64,000 bases of DNA from Gryganskiella cystojenkinii. Lineage: Eukaryota > Mortierellomycota > Mortierellomycetes > Mortierellales > Mortierellaceae. Positions 23,601 through 34,021 of the stretch are shown here, piece by piece (within the stretch, counting starts at the first letter, position 1; every line of letters starts with the position of its first letter). The position numbers and the translations under genes are program-made. Under the pieces are notes generated by a model, which had not been told where the DNA came from, did no database searches, and was given only the letters and a program-made list of their open reading frames with translations. The stretch is taken from assembly GCA_015852425.1 (NCBI GenBank), contig JAAAIG010000069.1, positions 1 through 64,000 on the forward strand, read 5' to 3'.

Positions 23601-26390
23601 GATATATATAACTCGACCTACACCGTCTTCGATGAGATCCTCCAAAGAGCTTCCGATTCATCGAGTTGGATTGGCTTTGATATATTCCTCAGAGATCTCC
23701 TAAGGACTGAAATTGCTGGTGACGAATATACGCTACCCTGGTATCCTAGCGTGTCCAGTGGAAAGAATCTCAATCCTATCATGCGGGTCCTGAACAAGGC
23801 GAAACTCGAGCCAAAATTATTGGACCTGGCGGTGATCCTCATGGACTATTGTCTACGGATGGCTAAACGAGAGCATGATGTCGGATTCCTCTCTGTCATC
23901 CTTGAAATCCTCCCGGATCTGATTATCCAAGAACCCGATCTGGCACGCGAGGTGATGTATCGCTGCGCTTTCATTCAAGTCAAGAAGCGAAGCTATGTCA
24001 TTCGAAGAGCCGAGGTGAAGCAATTTCAAAGATTTTCCGACTATATCCCCCCGTGGCCATGGAAACCACGTCCAAAAGATGGGGAGGAAAGCCGATGTGT
24101 CCTCTTTGATGTCAGCCAAGCTCAGCAGGGATCTTTGGTCTTCCAAACCCGGCCGGTTGTGCCCTCCAATTTGCAACTGGAAACTGAAGAGGAGGCCAAA
24201 CTGAATGACAAGTTTGTGGCATATGTTTACGTCGCGCCTTTCCAGCTTCTGTGGCATGTTCAGAACAAGCATTCTCCAGACTCAGGGCCCAGCTCAGAGC
24301 CTCTAAAGTTGAAGGCTGTGAATGTGAAGACGACATGGTGGGGGTCCTTAATATGGATGGTGATCCTTAACCTCCTGCCAAAGAAGTTTCAATACATTCG
24401 AACACATGCACTGGACCTCGAGTTCTTTGACAACCCTGCTATCGCGGCCTTGCTGGAATACAAGTGGTAAGTGGCATCAGGCACGCATTCTTCAATCTCT
24501 AATAGCGAATCCGGCTGATGTCAATCACGGCTGATGCCTTTATTTCTCTGCAATGAATAGGAACGCGTTTGCTCGGTCGTATTGGATGTGTCGGTTTGTG
24601 TCCCAGTGCCTTTACTACATCTTGGTTCTTACAGTGACTTTTTGTCAAGTTTACCTGGCCAACCCAGAGGATTTGAAGCTGGCATTTGTGGGGATCATTG
24701 CTGTTGCAGCTGTGTTTCTTTGGCTCGAGTTTCAGCAGTGCCTTCAAAATCCTCGTGGCTATCTCACTTCGCCTTACAACTATGTTGACATTCTGGTCTT
24801 TGGGCTGCCTCTGGTTGCAAGTGCTGTCCAAATCTCCGAGATTACGCAGAACGGAGATGATCTCGATCAATCCGGGAACACACGTGCGTTCAGCTTTTCG
24901 ATTTTGGTGATCTATCTCCATCTAGTAAGTTTCAATTACCTTCTGTGCGAGTTCACTTTTACTCGGTGTGACTTGCAGATGTATGTTTTTCCACTAATGT
25001 ATCTGGTTTTTTTTTGTCTCTATGGGCCAATTGCGGATTTGTTCCCCTGTTAGCTGTTTGAACTTCGCGTGATCGAGAGTGTGTGCAAATTTGTGACAAT
25101 TATTCTCAGCGTGATGAAAAAGATCCGAGTCTTCTTTATCATCTTTGCCATCTCCATCGTCGCGTTCTCACACGCATTCCTGCACCTTTTGTGGGGAAGG
25201 ACGTTCGATACCGAAAATAAGGCTGACAATGCTGCCGATTTCACGAAAAGCTTTCCCGCAGCCGTCTCTGCCACGTACTTTTTCATGGTATGTGAGATCC
25301 AATTGGACATTTGGTTCTTCTCGGGTTGTGGATGCACCTCGTCAGGGTGGAGACGTTTTTTTTTTCCAAGGTCGTGAATCACTGAACGCACACTCTTTCG
25401 CACTATTGACAATTAGGGCGGTCGATATGACCCGGTAGCAGACAAGTTTGCATCGAATGACGTCGCTTTCCACATTATGATGATTATTTATTTCTTCATG
25501 ACCGTTATCCTCATGCTCAACGTCTTGATTGGTATGCTAGACGAACATGGTCTTGCTGGCAAATATCCTCTACTCTGCCATTTTATGTTGTTAACGTTCA
25601 TATTGCTTTGTTGTGAACCTATAGCACTGATCAACGTCGCCTTCAACACTGGCGACGACAGCTGGCGCCTGGTATGGATCGAAAATCGACTCAGATCCAT
25701 TGAGAGTGCCGAGAACATGTCTTTCCACATCCCAGGTATTGATTGCATTCCCTTCTTTCTAGTTTCCACGCACCTTCTTGGGCTGTGCCACTCAACCATA
25801 CCTTTCTGTGTTTCTCGCTTTTAGGGTTTCGAAGAACCTACCCTTGGTTCCCCTCCGAGATCTACTACACTGCGCCTGCCAAGCAAGTTCAAGAATACAC
25901 CACCAAGTATCTTCAAAAGGATCTGCTATTCGCCATGCCCTTGCATAACCCCGAGCTCGCCAAACTTGAGGACCCTGCTAAGGACAATGATATCTTTCCC
26001 TCCATCCCAGAGCCTGAACCTGAATCCAAGACCGATCAGACAACCGGAAGTGAAGACGCGGTGCACTTGATTACACTCTCTTCTTCGACCTCTGAAGGAG
26101 GAGGCACTCAATTAGATGGAGCCGTCGAGGACATGAGTTTGGAAAAGGACACGACCACAGACATGGTCTCGGCGATGGCGGTTGACAACACAATATCTCT
26201 TAGTCTATCGACCACCGTCTCTCCTCCAGCTGCACATCAGGCGCTTTTGACGAAAGATACAACTTTTGCGCTATTAGAAGAACTACAGAGTTTGAAGGGC
26301 ATGCAGGAAGAGTCTAATCGGCGCCAAGATGATCTTCAGCGTCAATTGGAGCAAGTGTTGACCTTGCTTCGCCAACAAAAAGAGGGCTGA
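20640..26390 (+). CDS. WD40-like propeller fused to a TRP-like ion channel, 1682 aa
   Basis: Eight exons: 20640-20972, 21052-21355, 21445-24466, 24561-24924, 25054-25287, 25417-25531, 25625-25735 and 25825-26390, all in phase. Start is uncertain: ATG 20640 is the first in frame, ATG 20704 is an alternative, and a 5' exon may be missing. Residues about 20-900 resemble a degenerate WD40-like propeller (WVAHTEFPI, FVACDGLTVSVYKVQG, REFSVWDLRQGR, ITGISLSSDGLL). From about 1150 comes an Ion_trans region: S1 near CLYYILVLTVTF, S2 near AVAAVFLWLEF, S3 with YNYVDILVFGLPL, S4-S5 with FELRVIESVCKFVTIIL, then a pore loop. S6 is MTVILMLNVLIALINVAF, close to the TRP/polycystin S6 ending. The C-terminus has a Ser/Thr-rich zone and a coiled coil. 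A cation channel gated through its propeller is inferred. Confidence 0.8.
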
Positions 26391-28057
26391 ACTGAAAAAG
26401 TATAGACGACCCTGGGGGTGGCTCTGGTGATGGCGACGTATATATTTTTCAAAAAAAAAAAAAATCTAGGCAGTTTGGCAGATCGGAATCCAAATCATCA
26501 TCGGGCGCAATCATCCGAATAAAATAAGCGCCGCGATACAGTGTTATTCGAAAGAGTTTTGCTCGCATAAATTTCAAGTCCCTAACATAGGTAAAAAATT
26601 TGGAGGGATCATTCGCATGAATCTAAAGCAGGGAACCCTGCAGCAATCCTGGACGAGCCCCCCCCCCCTTCCCCCCTGGCGCATAGAAAAGAACAAGAAA
26701 AAGAACAAGAAAAAAAAATCGAAGGGAGAGATGGAGGATGGATCCCTGCCTTCCTTCTTCCCCCGGCTGTTCAAAACAGGAGCGGGAAAGTGAGAAACAG
26801 AAGAAAGATCAAAGGGCTGCTCCAGATACGCCCTGTCGTTTTTGCATGAAGGATAGTGTATCTTAAATGCGAAAGCTAACGAATCGAAGGCGCGCAAGAG
26901 GGCACGGGTGCTCTGGGTCTGGGCCCTTGATCTCTAAATTGAGGTGAGGAAAGTGAGTTTGTGTATTTAGGCCTTTTTGGGTATCGGCTCGACTACTCAG
27001 CCACAACAACCACAGACAACGGAATGATGAAACTGTCTGTTGTTTCCCTAGTTGGACCAATGGCTCGCCTCCGAATGCATCATTATGCATCGGGCTTGCC
27101 TACTTGGCGGACTTGTGCTTTTGTTTCGTTGAGTCCCTTGGCCAGTGTATCTCACACATGCTGTCATCACCCTTCGTTGACTGGATGTAGCGCCTTTTTT
27201 TTTTCCTCGTTGAATTTTCTCAACCTTCTATTTTTCTGCTCTAGATATATGCCTATCCGCTGTCTGTGTGAACAAGAACAAGGAAAGAGTAGTTCGCGCC
27301 ACTTATTTGGCACAATGCTGTATGCTGCTGCCAATGCGCGTTTTTCTTTGGGAAATTCAAAACATAGCGAATACCCGGTAACGTTGCCACATCAAACAAA
27401 AGATGAGGAGCCATGTCCAAAAGAAAGGAAGAGAGAAAAAAAGGAGGAAGACGACAGAAAAAAGACCCACCCTCATTTTCTTTCCATCCCACCCCTCTTC
27501 CCCATTCCCATATCAACTTGCCTTCCCATTCTCTCTCTTTCTCTTTCCTTTTCCTTCCTTCCCTTTTCATTGTTCCTTTGCCAAGATACTCTCCAATTCA
27601 TTCATCTTTTTCTTTTTATTCTCTCTCCCCGCTATCGCCACTTGACAGACCTTCGCGCACGCAACTCGAATTCTGTTTGTCTTTTGATCGAGCTGGCTGA
27701 CCTTTTGGCTTTACTGCCCTTTGCTTTTTTATTGCAACTGTTACCTTTCCAACCACTCCAAACCCCTCTTTCTTCTTTGGCCCCATTACTGGCTTTCTTT
27801 CCAAGACAGCAGTTAGTTTTTGCAACGAGTCAAGGAACTTTGCATACCAGATCCTGAATCCCATTTGTCTCCTTCACCTCCTGCCCTCATCGCCTCCCTG
27901 CCCCTCCTTCGTCTCGTCTTCTTTATTTTTGCTGCCCTTTTGAACCTGCACTCGTTCCAACTACACTTTGCCACACTCTCGTCCCTTTTCCATTTCTACT
28001 ATTGTTTTAAACTCATATAATATCCGAGTGGCGAGAGTGTGAACAAAAAGAGTGAAA
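26391..28057. other. Long intergenic region and leader of the Ca2+-ATPase gene
   Basis: Between the channel gene and the pump gene I see no supported coding exon. Poly-C runs occur near 26659-26677. From about 27470 to 28020 the + strand is strongly pyrimidine-rich, like other leaders here. A long open frame across 26961-27857 is low-complexity and has no recognisable domain. Introns in the leader are possible. Confidence 0.45.
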
Positions 28058-31000
28058 ATGAGCAACCCACCTACTGGTGAGGGCAACTATGCCCAGGAAC
28101 CACCTCTACCTGAACAACTGCAACAACCACCGCAAAATACAGACTCTACCAACACTTCCAATATCGTGAACGTGTCCTCTACTGGAACTGACTATGCTTC
28201 CTCCACACAACCAACCGAGCTGCCTCTTCAATGGAATCAACCCGGCAATGGGTATGATGCAGCAGTCGCTAGTGGCACCAATCAGATCCCATTGCAACAA
28301 CAACATCAGCAAATAATTCAGCAACCGCCCCTACATGACCTCCAGCAGCAGCAACAACAACAACAACAACAACAACCTCTCCAGCAATCCTTTCAACAAG
28401 ATATCCACCCAGCAGAGCTGGCCAGTCAGCCTATGAACACGGTCGAACCCCGACCACCGATCAATGGACCATTCTCATTTACACCTCAGGAACTCATGGA
28501 CCTCATTGACCCGAAATCACCAGAGAAGCTCGAGGAATATGGAGGTGTCGAGGGTATCCTTGCGGGCTTGCATGCAAATCCCGTGAAAGGACTGAACACA
28601 CCTGGTAATACGCATCTGGATCGAGTCGTGGCAGAGGGTGCTGGTGGAGCAGAAAAAATCCCAAATACGCCAGCGTACAAGGGCGGTGTGGACACGAGCA
28701 CAGTCACGTTCCAGGACCGAGAAGAGTTCTTTGGAAGGAACGTGTTGCCGAAGCGGAAGCCAAAGTCGATCTTTCAGTTGATGTGGATTGCATTGCAGGA
28801 AAAAATCCTGGTAAGATGGAATAGTAGATGGAGAGCAAACATCTCACAAACACTGTCTGTGCGCATTGGGTCCGAAAAGCTTGTTTTTCTGAACGAGGGC
28901 ACAGGCATTATTTTGCTGCTATATTTCGGTGCGACTCAAACTCTCTTTTGTTTCGAAAAACCCTATACTAGATCCTCCTGTTGATCGCAGCTATCGTCTC
29001 GATCGCCTTGGGCATCTATGAGGATTATGGTATGAAGCACGAGCCAACCGAGCGCTTCAACCGCGATTACACCTCGTATATCGCCACAGACCCCAAGATC
29101 TCCTGGGTCGAGGGTGTTGCTATCCTGGTCGCCGTCATCATTGTCGTCATGGTCGGGTCCATCAACGATTACCAAAAGGAGGCCCAGTTCCGTAAACTGA
29201 ATGCCAAAAAGGAGGATCGAGAGGTCAAGGTAAAAAACTCTAAATGGATCGACTCAGGCACATCCCATGCAAAAAGAGCAACAGCAACACCGTCCTTTAA
29301 GAAATATAGGTCGAGGATGGAATATGGAATCATACAAAAGAATGATCAGGAAACATCCGTTGACATATCATCTAATGATAACAACACGGTAAAATTAGGT
29401 CCTGAGAAACGGAGAGACGGTCCTTGTCTCGGTATACGATATCCTGGTCGGCGACATCCTCCATCTCGAACCCGGTGATGTCATCTCTGCGGATGGCATC
29501 TATCTCGGAGGACACAACCTCAAATGCGACGAATCTGCAATGACAGGAGAATCCGATGCTGTGAAAAAGGTCACCTACGAGGAACTCAAAAAACTCGAGG
29601 AGGTCGAGGCTGCTGCTCATGTCGGAGAGAGCAAGATCCAGACAAACCACGAGGGAATCGAGGTCATTGCTGAACCCCAACATGGAGTCCATGGCATCGA
29701 CCCTTTTATCATCTCTGGATCCAAGGTCCTCGAGGGTGTTGGTCTTTACGTCGTCACAGGTGTTGGGCAAAACAGTTTCCACGGCAAGACCATGATGTCA
29801 CTTCGAACCGAGGCTGAAGATACACCATTGCAGGTCAAACTCAACCTTTTAGCGGAGAGGATCGCAAAACTCGGAAGTTTGGCGGCCCTGTTGATGTTGA
29901 TTGTGCTCATTATCCGATACTTTGTCGGGTTCAAGACTAAGGGTACACCGGCCTCTGCGGACATTGTCAAGAGTTTGGTCGATATTGTGATTGCGGCCGT
30001 GACCGTGGTTGTCGTCGCTGTGCCAGAAGGTCTTCCACTCGCTGTTACCCTGGCTTTGGCGTTTGCTACTACTAGGATGCTCAAGGATAACAATTTGGTC
30101 CGCGTGTTGGCCGCTTGCGAGACAATGGGTAATGCAACTACGGTGTGCTCCGACAAGACAGGAACATTGACGCAAAACCGGTATGTTTTTTGTTATCTTC
30201 TCTCTGCCAGCTATTATGCGCAGCGTTGCACGATGAGCCAGAACTAACCAACTACATTATACTTTATCGGGATATGGCAGAATGACCATTGTGGCAGGAA
30301 CTCTTGGACTGAACACTCGATTCATTGCCGACGTTCCCGAGGGCGAAACCAACCTGCGTGCAAATGTCCCCATCAACAAGAACGCTATCCCCATGAGTCA
30401 ACTTGTCCAACACTTGCCCAACGCTATCACTCAACTCATGCACGAGGCCATCGCAATCAATTCGTCGGCCTTTGAGAGCGAGGATGATAAAGGAAACCTT
30501 TCGTTTATCGGATCCAAAACCGAGGTCGCTCTGTTGGATTTCTCGAAAAAGATTGGTGGCGCTGATTACCGACAGCTCAGAGAGGCAACACCGGTTATTC
30601 ATTTGTACCCGTTCTCATCCGAGCGTAAATCAATGGCGACGATCGTCCAGATGGCGCCCAACAAGTACCGACTGCACGCCAAGGGAGCCTCCGAGATCAT
30701 CATGAAACGTTGTGACAAGGTCCTTCAAATTTCCAGCACAGGAGAGCATAGTGGACCCCTTTCGGAAAAGGATCGGATGGCCGAGGTGACCGAGCTCGAG
30801 TTGGTCGGAGACTTGCAGACACAAGTTCACAAGACCATTATCTCTTATGCAACCCAGTCACTTCGTACCATTGGTATCGGTTATCGCGATTTCGAGTCTT
30901 GGCCTCCAGCCGGTGTCGAGTTGAACGAGGATGGCGAGGTACCTTTTGCTTCGGTAGCCGAGAGCAACTTGACCCTTATCGGTGTCGTTGGTATTGAAGA

Positions 31001-32624
31001 TCCTCTACGTGACGGTGTTCCAGAAGCCGTCTTGGCCTGTCAACGAGCCGGTGTCTTTGTCCGCATGGTCACTGGAGATAACATCTTGACTGCCAAATCT
31101 ATCGCCGCTCAGTGCGGTATCTACACACAAGGTGGCATCATCATGGAAGGTCCCAAGTTCCGAGCTCTGAGTGGCGAAGAAATGGACGCCGTGATCCCTC
31201 GTCTCCAAGTTTTGGCCCGCTCCAGTCCCGAGGACAAGAAGATCTTGGTTGGTCGACTCAAGGCCATGGGTGAGATCGTGGCCGTGACAGGAGATGGAAC
31301 AAACGATGGTCCGGCGCTCAAGATGGCCGATGTCGGATTCTCGATGGGTATCGCCGGTACAGAGGTCGCAAAGGAAGCCTCGTCTATTATCCTGATGGAC
31401 GACAACTTTTCAAGTATCGTCAAGGCCATCCTTTGGGGTCGTTCTGTGAACGACGCGGTCAAGAAGTTCTTGCAGTTCCAGCTGACCGTCAACGTGACAG
31501 CTGTCGTGTTGACGTTGGTAACGGCCGTGATCTCGGACAAGCAAAAGCCGGTCATGTCTGCTGTGCAGTTGCTCTGGGTCAACTTGATCATGGATACCTT
31601 GGCTGCTTTGGCTCTTGCGACCGACCCTCCAACGCCGGATATGCTTGATCGTCAACCGGAACCCAGAACGGCTCCTCTGATCTCGTTCACGATGTGGAAG
31701 ATGATTATCGGACAGGCAATCTTGCAGCTGACGATCACGTTCGTCCTAGAGTACGCTGGTATGAATATCCTGAATTATGACGAGACACCTTCGTACCTAA
31801 TGGACCGCGTCGCACAGAACCCCAAAATCAAGGATGCCTATACTGGATTCAAACGACAGGAACTCGACACTATGGTATTTAATACGTTCGTGTTCCTCCA
31901 GATCTTTAACGAAGTCAACTGTCGTCGGTTGGACAATCACCTCAACATCTTTGCGGGTATCCAACGGAACCGGTACTTTATCATCATCTTTATCATCATG
32001 GTCCTTTTCCAGGCCATCATTGTCATGTTTGGTGGTGCCGCGTTCGAGACTGAAAAATTGAACGGAATCCAGTGGTTGATCTGTGTCCTTTTGGGTCTTC
32101 TTTCACTCCCTGTCGGTGTGATCATCCGCTTGTTGCCGGATGAGATCTTCTGCGGTCTCAAGCAATGGATCGATCATCCTGGTTCGACCACAGGTGGTAT
32201 CCCCAACTTTGAGAATTATGCCATGAACACGCCCGGTGTTGGTGGTGGTATGAGCGGCGGAAACATGAACGAGATTGGTCGCGTGAACTCGACGCCAGGT
32301 TCGGTAACTTCGGCAGGAATCGGTTACGGTGCCGGTACTAGAGAGGCATTGGTTTGGAACTCTGCGATTACAAAAGTCCGGTCGGAACTTTCAGTGTTCA
32401 AGGCTATCCGAGGTGGTCGGTTGAAGGGGGATCCAAAGCTTGGAGGAAGCCATGTCCTCCATGCTGGAGCGATGGTCCCATCTCTGGTCGGAGCTTCAGT
32501 TGGGGCAGGATGGGTACCGAGGACGTCGTCGAGTGGCGGTGAATTTGGAACGGGAAGCCCTCGATCGAGTATGGTCGGGTCAAGACAGGGCACACCTCAA
32601 GTTGGCGGACGGTCGTCATATTAG
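28058..32624 (+). CDS. Plasma-membrane-type Ca2+-ATPase (P2B), 1378 aa
   Basis: Four exons: 28058-28810, 28972-29229, 29399-30180 and 30281-32624, all in phase. Residues 1-140 are Gln/Pro-rich and include a poly-Q run. P-type ATPase hallmarks follow in order: LEPGDVISADG and CDESAMTGES (A-domain, TGES about 386-389), VVVAVPEGLPLAVTLALAF (TM4), SDKTGTLTQNR (phosphorylated Asp about 589), KGASEIIMKRC (nucleotide site), VTGDGTNDGPALKMADVGF (hinge), then six C-terminal TM segments with QLLWVNLIMDTLAALALAT. This is the P2B family that exports Ca2+ from the cytosol at the plasma membrane or into the vacuole (yeast Pmc1). After the last TM, residues about 1288-1312 (LVWNSAITKVRSELSVFKAI) resemble the animal PMCA calmodulin-binding helix. 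It lies downstream of, and co-oriented with, the TRP-like channel gene. Confidence 0.93.
32355..32423 (+). other. Candidate calmodulin-binding/autoinhibitory helix of the Ca2+-ATPase
   Basis: This segment encodes WNSAITKVRSELSVFKAIRG. Trp and hydrophobic residues are spaced as in the animal PMCA site (W-x3-I/L-x2-V/I...V-x-K/N-A-I/F-R), with net positive charge. It sits about 66-90 residues from the C-terminus, after the last membrane segment. Binding is inferred from pattern only. Confidence 0.5.
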
Positions 32625-33853
32625 GATTTGCAGTTCTTTTTCCAAAAAATCACATAACGTTCAATAAAATTCAAGAAGAAAGAACAGACCGTTCGTTGTT
32701 CACAGACCACCTGTTTATGAGAGGATTCGTTCGCCGCCGCCTTTTTGCAACCAATCCATTCACAGCGATCGACATATTGCTGAGAAAAAAACACAGAAAA
32801 AGGGGGCGTTGTTGTGTCAAGCTGGAGAGCTAGTTCCAACCTCTTCATTGCTATTGTCAGCTTGTTATATTCAGTAGAAGAAGAAGCCAGTGCGCCCGTT
32901 GATCCTTGAATGAATGAACCTGGGACTAAAGGGGTTCCCAAGGAGAGGACGTGACGAAAGATAAAAATAATATTGACGACTAGCCAGGAAGTATCGACAG
33001 CCAATCATTCCCGCCACGATGCACAAAGAAACACAGCTCTCCTCTCTTTTATTTTGACCCCGTTTCGTGTTTGTTGAAAACAGAGGGCACTGTCGCGCAA
33101 AAAAAAAAGGACGCAATGACGGGAGGTCTCATGAAGACTTGCATCTCAGGCGACCAAGGACTCTGCGTCTGTGGGTATTGTTTTCTTTCTTGAGGAAATC
33201 ATCACGCGAGCGAAAAAAAAAAGAAAAGGTGGTTTTCTGTTGCAACCTTTGAGAGGAGAGGGAGTCGATCATTGTTGTCATTTAATCCAGCGTCGATCCC
33301 TGGTTTTTGCCATAAAAAAAAATAGTCCAGTCAGTTGGAAAGCTCTTGGTTGATCCAAAAGAGTTGTTGTCATCCACAGTTGCTGTCCATCATTGCAACA
33401 AACAAATAATGACAGGCAAGGAGAGTGACACGGCTGTTGTTTTCGAGAAGACGCGGAACAAAGTTGTTTTTTTGTCCAAAAGGGAACACCAAAAGACAGG
33501 AAAAAAAGCCTTTGGACACTTTTCAAAGCAGAGAGTGCTCTCATCACTCTCATCGTTGGTCACTTTTTTTCCCTTCACGGCTGTCCTCTCTCTCCCTCTC
33601 TCTCATACGCGCACTTTCTTTCACTTTGTTCATGTGATTCCCATTCCAGCCATCCTTCGTTCATCCGTTCGTTATCCCTGCTCTCTCTCTTTACCCTTTT
33701 CTTCTCCCTCCCTTTTTTTCTTTTTCTCTCTCGCCACTTTCAAAAGCATAAACAGAAACATTCCCTAGTGGCATTCACATTTCTCTTTGGCACATTGAGT
33801 GCTGCCGGTTCCTCAACAGCAACGTGGGCTGGACCCCGCCTCTCAGCAGAACA
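32625..33853. other. Intergenic region before the Kelch receptor gene
   Basis: An AATAAA at 32663-32668 lies 39 nt after the pump stop codon. The rest shows no coding exon. A pyrimidine-rich leader-like tract runs from about 33560 to 33740, just before the receptor start. Confidence 0.45.
32663..32668 (+). terminator. AATAAA polyadenylation signal of the Ca2+-ATPase gene
   Basis: AATAAA lies 39 nt downstream of the stop codon, the usual position for a fungal positioning element. Assignment is by sequence and spacing only. Confidence 0.4.
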
Positions 33854-33986
33854 ATGACTCGACAGAGTCGGCAGCAGGGTCATTGCCGACAACGAACAAT
33901 ACGACAACAAGGTCCGACCTTCTGGCTACCCGTTTTCCTGCTTCTCCTCCTCTGTACAATCCTACTCCAACTCATCTTCACGGGTC

Positions 33987-34021
<35 letters not shown>

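Noticed and set aside
26961..27857. Plus-strand 298-codon frame upstream of the Ca2+ pump
   Set aside because: Pyrimidine-rich low-complexity leader with Phe/Leu/Ser bias, no recognisable domain, and no splice route into the pump frame.
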